A stretch of 64,000 bases of DNA. It comes from Lobosporangium transversale. Taxonomy: Eukaryota; Mortierellomycota; Mortierellomycetes; Mortierellales; Mortierellaceae. The translations under genes were made by a program, and so were the position numbers. Under the pieces are notes generated by a model. That model saw only the letters and a list, made by a program, of their open reading frames with translations. It searched no databases and was not told the origin of the DNA. Of the stretch, positions 1-12,200 are shown in pieces; position 1 is the stretch's first letter, and every line of letters starts with the position of its first letter. Where the stretch lies: NCBI RefSeq assembly GCF_002105155.1, contig NW_019028981.1, forward strand, positions 1 through 64,000, read 5' to 3'.

Positions 1-169
1 CATATTCTGACACCTTCACCCTATTACCGCGGACAATACCTAACATTGGATCATAAGGTCGTCGAGATTGACAAGGATTTCATTCGTGAGATCTCTGGTA
101 CCGTAGCAATATATATCTGTCCTTCATCTCGGGCCCTTTTTCTATATTAGTCCACTTTACTCACTCATC

Positions 170-201
<32 letters not shown>

Positions 202-1877
202 CCCCTTCTATTGACGTCGAAAAATACTGTAGGGTTTTCTCATCCTCGATCTGTCAAGATTTTGACGGAAGTGATGGTGTATAATGCTCAATCTAAAAAG
301 CCTACTCGTGTACTTGTACTTGAACGTCCTTTAGTAGGGGATGGTATTCCTTTAACCAGACCCTTCGATGGTCCTACAGTGCCAGGGTTGCGACAAACAA
401 TGAGGTAATGGTTTACCCCGAATGTTCCGATATATATTATCTTCATCATTGAGGTGAGATCAGGGAAAGAAAAGGCAATGGTTTTCCCGCCAAGAGACTA
501 ACCAATTATGTTGCCTTATTCAGTGACATGGCATTCCTAGAGTCTTTTCCTGAGCTTAGCCGCGCTTTACGTGATTTCAATACCTTGTGCCAGGAGTTTG
601 AGAACACCTATGTTTACATTCGTGGATTTGCAACACACACACTGGAAAAATTACGCTTGATTTATGAAAAGGCCTACCGTGATTGTGTCGGAGACTCGGT
701 CAAACTACAAAAGATGCTTGATCGGGGCATCGCGGTCGAGCAAGAGAATTTTGCGGAGCTCATGGAAAAGTATGTATAAATCCAATGTCTCTATCACATT
801 TTATTTTATTTTATTTTATTTTATTTTATACTACTTTATTATTCTTTTATCCGGTTCACGAATGCAAATAGGCGCATCACTTATCAAACCCTTTGTTTTG
901 CTCAATGTACCACTAGTGTTGTCCTTGGAAAACTATATCAAAAACTATTTATCCATTCACTTGTGCCCTGTTATTCTGAACGTGATATTGTGATCGATGA
1001 TATTGTCTCCAAGTATCATCATTACATGTTCGCTGCTGGCGCTCATCGGGGGATCGATGTTGGTGAATGTTTAGCTGCGACTGGTAATCCTCTGCAACAA
1101 GAAGCACTCCGGAAACTAGAATTGCCTGAAAAATGGAGGACAATGCGGTTTGATCTTGCTCTACAAGGAGCAGCAAACTTGCTCCGAGCTTGGGATCAAG
1201 ATAATCAAGATGGCTCTGCAGGGCCATTTTCTTTGAGTCAAAGAACCGCCATGGCAAATCATTTTCATGAAACCGAACAAGAGAGAAGTCGTCACCAACT
1301 TCGAGAATCTTTAAGGGCCCTTGTTCAGGATGACAAGTACAAGTCAGGGAAAATGGCCAACAGCATTGTATCAGATGAGACTGAAGCTGACCAAGATGAG
1401 GAAGACGATCCGTTGGAAGACGCAGTTTGGAACACTCCAGTGGAGAAAGCCTATTGTATCAAGTTGGTTCTGGATATGATTGCTGCTGCAGCGGAGGAAC
1501 ACCTCATGAATGGTCAAGGTTTCGGATTTGTTCATAAAAAACGTTCAGGTAAGCTGATACTTTAAAGCCTCATGTGCATTCCATTAGCCATTGCTGCGGA
1601 GACTGTATACTGAAGTTGAGAAGCTTAACATTACCATTTATTGTATTTTATTTTTTCTTACGATATTACTATAGAGGTTTCTGTGACAACCGATGACTTT
1701 ATTCCACTATTAGCCATTGTGATCATTCAAGCTAAAATCACACGCCTTGGCAGTAATCTGTTCTACATCCAGCGATTCCGTATCAACACACCCAAGCCTG
1801 ACCTTGAGTATGTGAACAGTAGCATGATATAAAGCATCTTTTGTCTATCAATTTTCGTTTTAATCCAATGGATTCCT

Positions 1878-1908
<31 letters not shown>

Positions 1909-4420
1909 ACCTTCTACCTTCTTGCTTAGTTTTGCTCTGGTCACTTTTGAAACATCCATCAATTTCCTCAAATCCGATCCCCTTAAACTTTTGAACGTCG
2001 ATAATACCCCGACGCCGTTGTCGTCTCAGAGCCTCAATTCAGCTTCAAGGGTTTCGCTTCAAGGATCTCATCCTCGAATCGAGATTGATCAAAATACTCC
2101 CGTAGAAGAGAACCAATTAATTCCATGGGGGACCCCGTCACAAACAGGCTGGGGATTTTCCCCACCGAATGCAGAGTCAGATGCTTTGCCGTTTGACCTG
2201 TCGACATCATGCTCTGAAAAGAGTACGTTAGGGGCCCCACCCATAGAGTCATCTCTAGCGCGCCCATTCCTTTCAACCCGAGTCAGCGATTCGCAACAAT
2301 ACCAGCAACGCCATTTCAGGTCCGCATCCATGAATTTTGATGACCGTTTCCGTAGAGTATCCCAAGCAGACGAAGGCGGCAATGGATCAAGCAATAACAA
2401 TAGCTGGTCAAGAAGCCCAATGCTTGGCCCACGATTCACATCCGGCGCCAACTCACCCCTTGGAACAACTTTCTCAAGCCAGGGAGAGGCAGGGTTCGGC
2501 TCCCTACCACGTAGGCCTTCACATCAATTGACGCAAATGCCACAACGACATTCAATTTCTAATGTCCAGGCTCACACGTATACACATTCACAACAGAACC
2601 ACCACTTGTCAAGGATCTCTGGCGAATACAATCGCCCTGCTCTTCAACCTATGCATTCCCCTAGTATGACTCCACAACTGGTGGTCAAGCCGCAGATCAT
2701 GCTGCCACCACCAAAGACACCACCAATGAGTGGCCAAAACACCACAGGTCGAGCCAGGCCAATATCAATGGGTATGGGAGCGCTTGCGTCTTCAACCTAT
2801 TCTAGTTCATATGGTGCAGCAGGGGGTGCTGTGACGCGCAAGTCCTTTTCCTCAAACTACTCCAGTCCTGCTACTAGTCCACAATTGGGACCAGGAATAG
2901 GAAGTAAATTTGACTCACGATCCAACAGTCTGGTTTCAGGAGCGCCCCCGATGTCTCGGGCCAATTCGGCGAACATTGTTTCTACTGTCAATGAATTGAC
3001 TCTTGGGTCAAATCCCAGTGCGAAGCAGGGAGATCAAGGAGAGCCTCTTTCGCCAGTATCGCCTATATCGCTCTGGACCTCTAAAATTATAACTCAAACT
3101 CCACATTCACCCATGCTATCGGCTTCGCCTTCTCAGGTACATGGATCTCCGGTTGAAGAAGAGCCGCCAGCCCCATTGCTAGATTCCAAAACATCAGAGA
3201 CTTCGAAGCTGTCGAGGTCCCGTTCTAGAATGAATGCGCCAGGTCGGATCAGAACATCCTCTACATCAACTATCTCGTCCATTGCCACCCCTACGACTCC
3301 TTCGACTTTCTCGTCTGTTAGTGGCAACGCTTTACTAGAATCTTTGGCTGCAAATGCTCAACTAATTAATCCTATGACATCTCAAGGGCCATGTTCTGGT
3401 GCAGGTACAGGTACAGATGCAAACACAGGTACAGGAGCACATCCTTCCTCATGCATTCCTTTGGGTAACACAGAAGGTATTCATCCGCAAACACGTACCA
3501 GTCGACAAAATTCTGTACGATTGTCAATACCAAGGTTGTCGCTCCCGCCCTCGGCCCCTTCGACTGCATTTTGCAAGACAACCGTCAATGCGATCACACA
3601 TGCGACCACGAGTGTAGATGACTTGGAGCCTGCTTCGACAGTGCTGGGAACGGCAGATCAGTATGGGACGCCGATTATTGGCGCCATCACGCCCCCAACG
3701 CCCGGAACCCCCTCTTCGGCCATGGCGCTACCCTGTAGTAGAAGCATCACCAGTACCGAGACGCGCCCATTTGGATCAGGCAGTAAACCTAATGCTTCAG
3801 TATACCCAAAAGTGGATAGTGGCAAGTTCGTTGGGTCGCATCATAGCGCTACTAGCAGCACATCCAGTAGTACAAAGAGCTACTACGGAAGCACGGGGGT
3901 TCCTACCAGCAGTGGCAACAGCAGCGGTGTGAGTAGCAGTGCTATTATTGAGCACTGTATTAGTGGAACTGCACAGGAGTTTGAGTCGAGTTTCCGGAAT
4001 GAGTCCTACCTAGATTCTAACCCACAGAGCTTGGATAGACGTCGTGATAGTGCAACGAGTTTGAGAGGTATCAAGTCTGTGAGTTCTCAGCCTCAGGTGA
4101 TTTTACTCGGAAACCATACCCTAGTTGGCAATGTTGTTGTGGACCATCATCATCCTGGCGGGACACGCCCGCCGCGTGATCTAGGAGGAGAAGGCGAAGG
4201 GGGAGGTAGAACTCGTCAGACAATTCCATTTGGAGATCTTCCATCGTCCTTGCCAACCTCAAACTCTTTACGATCACAAACCCCACATCCCCTCGAGAGC
4301 TCACGGCAAAAGGCAAAGCAGACAATGTTGGGTGATTTTTTGAGTGAGCTAGCCAAGGTTGAAGATGGCGATGTACTTGTTGGCAATAGACGCGATGGAG
4401 TCATGAAAGTTTTTCAGTGA
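1..4420 (+). CDS. VPS9-domain Rab guanine nucleotide exchange factor, 5' end outside the window
   Basis: Probable activator of Rab5-type GTPases in endocytic and vacuolar traffic. Exons seen are 1..97, 233..404, 524..769, 872..1548, 1675..1807 and 1930..4420, all joining in phase and giving about 1270 residues with the N-terminus missing. The diagnostic VPS9 core spans exons 4-6: TDDFIPLLAIVIIQAK, then LGSNLFYIQRF, then ALVTFETSINFL just after the last junction. The remaining 800 residues are Ser/Pro/Thr-rich, apparently disordered, ending in a short conserved-looking stretch (MLGDFLSELAKVEDGD). Two introns carry T tracts of about 30 nt (171-201 and 1880-1908). VPS9 proteins usually place a helical bundle before the catalytic core, and the charged helical segment in exons 3-4 fits that. 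The partner Rab is inferred from the family, not shown. Polyadenylation-like AATAAA variants follow at about 4450. Confidence 0.85.
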
Positions 4421-4647
4421 GCTACTACGAAATAGAAAATATATATAGTCTGTAATAAAATTATAAATGTGAATATGTACATAAAAATCCGAAGTAAAAA
4501 AATGAAAATGGGTTCATTATAAACTGTTCACAATTATGACAATGTATATAAATATTAATGTACACTTTTTCTTTTTTTAATGGATTTGAAACTGAATCAT
4601 TGGGAGGTCTTTTGTCCCTTGGAATTGTAATCGTGGCGGCAAAAAGG

Positions 4648-4678
<31 letters not shown>

Positions 4679-4876
4679 GGATTGAACCAGGGCAAGGGGA
4701 AATGCTGACATGAGCAAACGCTCCATGTGCAGTTTTCATTGGTCATTGACAGGTCAACGAGGGGGATTTGTATAAAAAATTGTCCTTCAACCCTCGGTCC
4801 TTTTTATTCTTTCGTCCTTTCACTCTTTCACATTCTTGAGCTATTCTAAAACCAGCACTAATTGCAATTCCCTCTG

Positions 4877-4918
<42 letters not shown>

Positions 4919-4974
4919 TCTCTTTCCCTCACCTTTTTTTTTTTTTTTTTTTCAGTTTAAAATATATTCAAACC
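4421..4974. promoter_or_regulatory. Intergenic region and promoter of the first membrane-protein gene
   Basis: No gene seen. Holds a T tract (about 4650-4678), a CT dinucleotide run (about 4883-4912) followed by TTTCTC repeats, and a second T tract (4937-4952) ending 22 bases before the start codon at 4975. Pyrimidine-rich leaders of this sort recur before several genes in the window. Confidence 0.5.
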
Positions 4975-5493
4975 ATGACCATCACCGTAGCGACAAATAT
5001 TTTTCAGGATGAACATTCAAAACGCCTCTTTTACTTGACGGCATACTCACTCACAAGCGCAGCCCTCATGGGTTCATCCATCGGCTTGATAGTTTATCAG
5101 GGTCGACAATTTTTCTTTTTAAACCTCCTCGGCAATATCAATGACAACAATTGTAGAAGCAGCAGCAGCAGCAGCAGCACAAGCAGTCCTGATGAACGCT
5201 TCGAAATCATAAACACGTTTCCCTCAACATTACAACAATTCGGAACCTTCGTCCTATCGACCTGGCTTCCATTAACGGTCTGGTTCCTGGCATTGATCTC
5301 AAGCTCGTTGGTGATCAAGTTTTATAGACTAATCCCTCGAGTCCTAATGCCTCGGACGGCGATCCTTTTCAGTCAAGCGGCCTTTGCCCTCTTCTGGGTC
5401 ATCCTCGGATGTGTTCAAGAGGTGGAAGAAAAACTATCGAATTTTTCCTCCCTTACATCATCATCATCATCTGCAGCTGCATCTGTCAATGGC

Positions 5494-5529
<36 letters not shown>

Positions 5530-6245
5530 AACAATAACAATAACAACAACAGTGACAATGTCGAGATGGATAATGGGACATTGTTATTTTCTAGAGAGCG
5601 ACTAGGGATGGGTCAGGATCAGGTTCTCATGCTACAGAACATCCGATCGATGTTGGTTCCTTTATGCATCGTTTGGTATGGTGCTGTGGTGCTCCTAGGC
5701 GTAGCTACGGGATTATTGACAGCAGGTAGTACCCTGTTGGAGAGACAACTAGCGAAAGAGTCTTCTTCTTCTTCTTCTTCTTCTTCTTCTCATGGAACAT
5801 TATCATTCACGACGCGAAAGGAAAAAGGAGATGTTTCAGAAATAACGCGTCAGGCGAAGCATGAGGGGTTCTTTGATGCAGTAACCATTCATAACAACAA
5901 CAACGATAGTAACAGTAACAAGGATTGTCATCCAAGACAATATACTATGATCCAAAAGCTTTTGCTTAGTGGATGGGTCGTGGTCTTGGTATGGAGTCAG
6001 ATGTGTTTCTTTCAATGGATTATCTCATATGGTTCCCTGTCGGGTTCGAAGGGACAAGAACAGAGCGAATCTATCTGGACACCTGTATCGACGTCAGTGA
6101 CGATGTTTGGCTTGGTTTCTGGAATGGTGATGATTACCTTGGGCACTCGATTGATCCCTATGCATACTTCCGATACTTCTTCTTCTTCCTCCTCCTCCTC
6201 TTCTTCTTCCGTTCATTGTTTGGTGAATGAGAAGTCTTTTTCGTC

Positions 6246-6252
<7 letters not shown>
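4975..6252 (+). CDS. Unrecognised six-segment membrane protein with Ser/Asn repeats
   Basis: Single-exon 425-residue protein, ATG in a good context (AACCATGACC). I do not recognise the family. Six hydrophobic segments are visible near residues 19-41, 88-115, 128-147, 224-248, 324-348 and 362-385, so it should be an integral membrane protein with no evident signal peptide cleavage site. Between them lie hydrophilic loops with homopolymeric runs: Ser near 61-70, Asn near 175-193 (CAA/CAT-like AAC repeats), Ser near 263-272 (TCT repeats) and Ser near 401-412. The downstream gene has the same number and order of segments, which suggests an old tandem duplication although sequence identity is low. 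No catalytic motif or transporter signature is visible. Two A tracts follow the stop. Confidence 0.75.
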
Positions 6253-6285
<33 letters not shown>

Positions 6286-6839
6286 CTTTCATAGTGTAAA
6301 TATTTTCGACATCATGTATCAATAAAATAAAAAAAAAAAAAAAAAAAAAAAAGAGAGGCAAATCATCGCCCAAATCTTTGATGTTTACAGCACAGCAAGC
6401 ATCATCCAATAATCCAAAACAACCAAAAGATGTTGTCGGCTTAGTCTCATGACATGATGCAGTTTTTTTTTTTTTTTTTTTTTTTTTGGCATCGCCCACG
6501 AGAATCTGTTATGGTTCGCCCTAGAAGGGACGTGCATTGGAGAAAAAAAATGGCTTTGATCGTTTTTTCTCGGCTGTGTGCAAGTAACTCCCGGGTATTT
6601 GTTTTCCTCCCTCTTCTCCCCCCTCCTTAAAAGAAAGAAGAAAGCCTCAGCAAAGACCACAATCCTCTTACATGTCCTCTTCAACTTTTTTTTTTTTTTT
6701 TGTTATTGTTATTATTATTATTATTTAATTTCTTGCTGATTAAAGTTGTTCCTTATTGCAACTATCTCTTCAGGCGATTTCTTTTTTTCTATTGTTTCAT
6801 TCTTTTCTTCCTTTTTGTTTTCTGACCCACTTTACAATC
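6253..6839. promoter_or_regulatory. Intergenic region with A/T tracts
   Basis: No gene seen. Contains A tracts (about 6251-6283 and 6331-6351), T tracts (about 6464-6487 and 6686-6701) and a T-rich leader to the next start. An upstream in-frame extension of the next open frame back to 6756 has only a TTG, so the ATG at 6840 is preferred. Confidence 0.5.
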
Positions 6840-7438
6840 ATGGTCAACAACAACAACAACAACGACAGCGACAACCATAACCATTCCTACGAGGCCGAAG
6901 CTGCCTTCGAGGACAAAAAACCCACCCAAAGACAATCAACACCCGATAGTCAAAAACAACTACAAGAACAAAGACAACAACATTCCATCAAAACACTCGA
7001 AAAACTTTCTGCGCAGTTCAATTTGTTTCTGGCATGCACTTGTATCATCTTTGCTTCCTTATTTCCATACTTGATCTCTGTCACTCTTGGATACCAATTA
7101 CGTTTACGTGAAAACTATCACGGTGGGGAACCTGGTAGTGTAGAAGAAGGCAGTGCTAGCGGCGGCATCACCACTGACAGCAGTAGTGCCAGTGGAGGTA
7201 GTATCAATGGGTTTATTGGTGATGGAGGAAAAGGACAGACAGCTCCTTTTTGGATTCTTCCATACGTCTTGCCTTTCAGCATCTTCGTTCCTCTTATTGC
7301 TGTCAAAATCATCAGCAGACTACATAAAAAGAATGAACAACGGCAACAAAAAAGTGAAGGTGTAACTGCATGCCCATATGAGAAGCTGAGGCGACGTCTT
7401 CTCGCAAAATTCAGTAGTCGACCTCGTTATCACGTACT

Positions 7439-7481
<43 letters not shown>

Positions 7482-7834
7482 CCGCAGCAGCAGCAGCAAC
7501 AGCAAGATGATACCAACTCTTGTGTGCTTAATGTATACAATGGAAACACGGGTTTGTATCAAGGACATCAAAACCATCACCATCACCATCACCATCACCA
7601 TCACCACCACCATCACCATCACCATCACCATCATTATTCTCCAATCCATATCAATAAAAGTCTTCGATGGTCCAAATCCTTGGTCCTTTCAAGTCTCGGA
7701 CTCTGGACTCTTCTGATCATTTCAGCCCCCAGATGGGGATTAAACGACGTTATTTCCATCCCCATCTCGCCTATCAATGATATGTCTGTTTCAGTTTCAG
7801 CCACTAGCAGTAGCAGTAGCAGTAGCAGTAGCAG

Positions 7835-7866
<32 letters not shown>

Positions 7867-8912
7867 ACAGTGGTAGTCATATCGCCATCACCAACAAACC
7901 TCACTGGATCGAGCCTGCCAAAAATCCAAACAAATGTTCAAACAAAGCGAGTGATAATGACGCTCGCAATCATCATGACGATACCATTATAAAAAACAAA
8001 GATATCTGGCGATTTCAGCCAGAGGATCCGTTTTCTGGCCTTCCCTTGATTCCCGAGGATGATGATGCTGAGGATGATGATGCTGAGGATGATGACGACG
8101 ACGACGACGACGACGTTAATGACAACGAAACCAATAAGCTTAAAGAAATGGTTCGTATTGCTGAAGAGGATGAAATCATAGAGTCCGAATGGCTCGTTAT
8201 CTCTCCTCAAAATGAGCAGCAGGAACAACAACCACAACAACCACTCACCCAACCCGAGAGATTGTCTGCTCTTCAAGAGTTCTTTGATACACACGATAAA
8301 CAGCTCGACAGTGGCTGTAATGACTGGGTACTGTCACCCCATTGCGCCATCATGCATGATGGAGACCTCTCTGTCTCTTCTCCGGTATATATCCCTCAGG
8401 ATGGAGGAAAAAGAGATCCCATGTTTGATATCGACTTTATTCAGGCTTATAAATACATCCCAGGTTGGACAGAGGCTATAACCATCTGTATTGGACTTTG
8501 TCTCGGTGGGGCCATGGCCGGTCTTGGACACATGCGAACTCAGACTCACAGAACCATTGCAAAGTTACAAAAGCAGCTGGATCATCATGGTGTTGATGAT
8601 AATAATGATAACGACCGTTCCGAAGAGAAAGAAAAAGAAACCAAGCGTATCCAAGTCCTTCGTGCCAGTTTGGTTATGGTCACTTCATTGATTACATTAT
8701 ACCTCTTGTTGTGTTGGATGATCCTATCTCAGTACTACATTTTGCCTACCATGCTCATGGGCAGCGCTGGATTTGTCTTCTTCACAGCGGCTCATTGGAT
8801 CCTCCCAAAGACTTTATTGGACCCTGACAACGTGATGGCTGACATGTCTTTTGATAATCTCTCGCCAACCTGTAATCTTGCCGTTCCTCAAAATGACAAA
8901 GGCAAGGAATAA
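6840..8912 (+). CDS. Unrecognised six-segment membrane protein with Gln, His, Ser and Asp runs
   Basis: Single-exon 690-residue protein starting at ATG 6840 (MVNNNNNN). Hydrophobic segments occur as one near residue 60, a second near 135-155, a third near 280-300, and three more in the last 170 residues (around GWTEAITICIGLCLGGAMAG, SLVMVTSLITLYLLLCWMIL and the following LMGSAGFVFFTAAHWIL). Long loops carry a Gln run (about 201-221), a His run (about 245-266), a Ser run (about 321-343) and an Asp/Glu run (about 407-425), each encoded by imperfect trinucleotide repeats (CAA, CAY, AGY, GAY). No family is recognised. Order and spacing of membrane segments match the upstream neighbour, so the two may be diverged tandem paralogues; this is inference from topology only. 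Confidence 0.75.
7439..7502 (+). repeat. CAA/CAG trinucleotide run coding polyglutamine
   Basis: About 18 CAA/CAG codons with a single Pro codon, inside the second membrane-protein gene. Length polymorphism is likely. Confidence 0.9.
7573..7636 (+). repeat. CAT/CAC trinucleotide run coding polyhistidine
   Basis: About 21 consecutive His codons (mixed CAC and CAT, mostly alternating) in the loop before the third hydrophobic segment of the second membrane-protein gene. Confidence 0.9.
7803..7867 (+). repeat. AGC/AGT trinucleotide run coding polyserine
   Basis: About 22 consecutive Ser codons of the AGY class, first alternating AGC/AGT and then mainly AGC. Confidence 0.9.
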
Positions 8913-9217
8913 TAGCGATATTTTTACTCTTCCTCCATTTCGTCAAGTAAAAACAGTAAAAAAATAAAAAAAAAAAAAAATCAAAGTCCTTGTTGCTTCC
9001 ATAATATTTTATAATACGTTCTAAAGTGCGCTCGTTTATTGAATGGTTTTTGTATGAGTACAGAGTAAAACAAGAGGTGCATGATAGTAAACGAAAGGAA
9101 GAACAACTATAACAAGATGATTAATTGCAGTTATGACATGCGAAAGAAGGAAAAAGAAAAATGAGATGGTATATGTACAGGTATATAGTGAGAGAGGAGT
9201 AAAGAAGAGAAAGAGAA

Positions 9218-9251
<34 letters not shown>

Positions 9252-9252
9252 A
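9218..9252. repeat. (TA)n(TG)n dinucleotide microsatellite
   Basis: A run of TA repeats passes directly into TG repeats, in the short gap between two convergent genes, about 40 bases beyond the stop of the minus-strand alginate-lyase fusion gene. Confidence 0.9.
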
Positions 9253-9292
9253 TAATAATAGAGATAAAAAGGGTGTGTAATCATGAGCTTTC

Positions 9293-12200
9293 TTATTCTA
9301 CCACACCCAACATCCAGAAAGGTGGAACTCCTGTGCCAGGTAATGAGCCACCAAGCGAGTCTTTGAAATCATTTTCATCAGTAGCTAAAGCCTCAAAAGT
9401 ATTGGCTTCCAATCCGAGATCGCCCCACTCTAGAACATCGACATTGGCTGGATTAAAAGGTTTTGCATATTTCTCAACCTTTTGGCGATCATTGGCTGCT
9501 AATGTTGATGATGATCCTGATGACGATCCTCCCATGGTCAACAATGCTCTAGATGGGACGTGATCATAGTTTCTGCGTGCTGTATAAAGAAGTGCATCCA
9601 TAGTCACCTTTCGCAAAGCTGGTGAACGGTAATGATCCTGGCGAACATAGTTGCGGACAATATCTCCTAATCTGTAACCACGCTTCGAGCGATGGCGCCA
9701 AAGGTCTGGGGCAGAACTCATTCCTGAATTGTCGACCATACGCGTCAAAAGTGTCCAGTACTGTAAGTTCAACGTTGAATAACGCTCTGTTAACTCTGCT
9801 ACTGTATATATGGGTTCCCCTGATCCCTCGGGTACAAGTGGTGGCGTCGACGAAGCTACAAGGGGTTGCTGCTGCTGCTTCTCTTGAGGTTTGGCAGGGA
9901 AACCATCATCCTCGTCATCAGTGACATCCTGGTCCGTTAAATCTTGATCTGGACGACGCTTCTTCTGATAATCGTCATCATCGTCGTTCTCAGAGGACTC
10001 GACTTTCTTTTCAGCATCGGAGTTTGGAGCCTTATTCGCCATGACAGAGTCCTTCATCATAAAGCCCAGATCTCGTGGCCGGCTTATGGACTGATCAAGA
10101 CTTAAATCGAGCTCATCATTTTCCTCGTCCAGATACATACCCGCTAGTTCCTGACCAGAGACATCAGCAGCTGCACCACCAGGCTGCAATAGTCCTTCCA
10201 TTGACTGTCTAGTCGCGTAGGCATTTTCGAATGGCATCTTGATCTTTCCATCCTGGACGACCATGAACTGACGTCCAACTCTCATACGGCATCGATTCAC
10301 GACTCGGAGGAAGAGACGAACATCATCTGTGATGGCTGATAGCGCTGCAACATGCAGATCCATAAATGATGATCGGTGATCACCTTGTCTCGCATACATG
10401 ATCCCCTCAGGCGAGTTGACCAAATGCTCGAGCCAGGTAGAAAAAACAAGGTTGAGTTGGATGTACTCGTTCTGTGTGAGCACATGGACTCGATGAAGCA
10501 TACGGACTGCATCCAGGAAAGCCGGCATCGTGTCCGCCTTCAGCAGATCTTTGGGAATCGTCAGCAGTGGTCGTGACCCAATGGCGCCCTCCTTCTTTGG
10601 GATAATTCTTGGAAGACGGTTCAGAGCCGGGAAAGAATAACCATGATCCAGCAGGTATCCAGTTTCCTCGACTGTTGGATGTACTGCAACGTATTGATCA
10701 CGCTCCTGAAGAAGAGTTGTGCGGACAATATTGGCCGCAGCGCGAGCAAATGTTTCGTTACCGGTAAAATAGTGGGCCAATGTTAGGGTTGTGACCTCAT
10801 CATAGAGACCTTGCAGTGTAATAATTTTAGAAGAGCCATCCTCGTTAGCAATGTTGACGGATGATGATGGGGGAATAATTGGTTTGCCCTGACTATCGCC
10901 GGGATAAAGGATCAAGTCCTCAGCAGACGCCTTTTTCAAGAGGTTCAAACGCTTAGAGAGCACCTCACATGCTTTGGTCTGAAGTTCCTGCACCATAATA
11001 GTGACGCCAGATTCCCCAATCCAATACTTTTGACGATTTGCCCGGAGCACACTGTCCTTGTAGACGAGAAGATCTGATGGCCGGAAGGTCTTACGAGCGA
11101 TCCTCTCATCAATACCATCGATCAAATCCTGAATAGCAAGCAATCGATTGTAAGCACGAATGGCTGCAGACTGTCGTGTATTCTCTTCCTGTGATCGTTT
11201 TCCTGAAAAGAGACGGAAGACCCAGCCCACAGTCTTGAAATCGGCTTTGTTGGGAATAGGTTCACGCTCCTTGGGCTCCCATGATACTGATGGTTTGCTA
11301 ATTTTGCCGCGCTCCAGTGCACCCAACCTCCAAAGAAGCTCAAGCTGTAAAAGAGAAAAACAAAAGAAGGAATAGGTCGTAGATGAGTAAGAGACAACTG
11401 GAAGTAATCACAATCACATATCAGTACTGATTGAATTTATCGTATCGAATGTTACCTTGGATCGACGACCATATCGCATGTCTGTGTTATACATATCTGT
11501 GGCATCATTTCTGAAGATGATTTGCGGTTCCTCTTTGGAATTTGGACGGGTGTCGACACCTTTCAAGAGCTGTGAGTTGTCAACTAGTCGTGCCATTGGT
11601 ACAACAAAATACTTTACGGTATCACCATAGTCTCGAATGGACAGTTTAATTTCATTCATGGCGTTCTTTGTCAGGAACGAGTTTCCATCAAAGGCAAAAA
11701 TCCATCGAGCTTCGACCTTGGTCTTGCCATGTTGGATTGCGATATTTCGACCACCGTTCTAAGGTTGGGGATGTTGTACAAAGAGTGACGGCGTTAAAAT
11801 CACAAAAATGTCGTAATAGATAAATGATTCTATTTTGAGGCAAAGGCAGTGCAACCATTTGAGTTGGTCACAAACAAACCCTGATGGATCCCTCATTGTT
11901 CCTAGTCTGTTTCAGCCTCATTGACCTCTTTTTTTTTTTTTTTTTTTTTTTTTGACATTATTTTCCCTTAGTCCCGATGTGGTTGAGGCCTGACTATACG
12001 CACACGAGACCTCCTCATCCTGATGATAGTAATAATAAGATAATAACAACTTACATTATTCATGGCATATTTGTTCTTGTCATGATAAGTATAGTCCAGC
12101 ACTCGAAGCTTGGCTACCTTGGAGAAAGTCGAATAGTCATCTGAGGAAAAAAAGTCTGGTTCTGGAAAGTCCTCAAGCCTGAAATCCTGCTTTAGGTATT

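Noticed and set aside
6756-6839. N-terminal extension of the second membrane protein with a hydrophobic, signal-like start
   Set aside because: It begins with TTG, not ATG; the first ATG in frame is 6840, in a fungal-type context.
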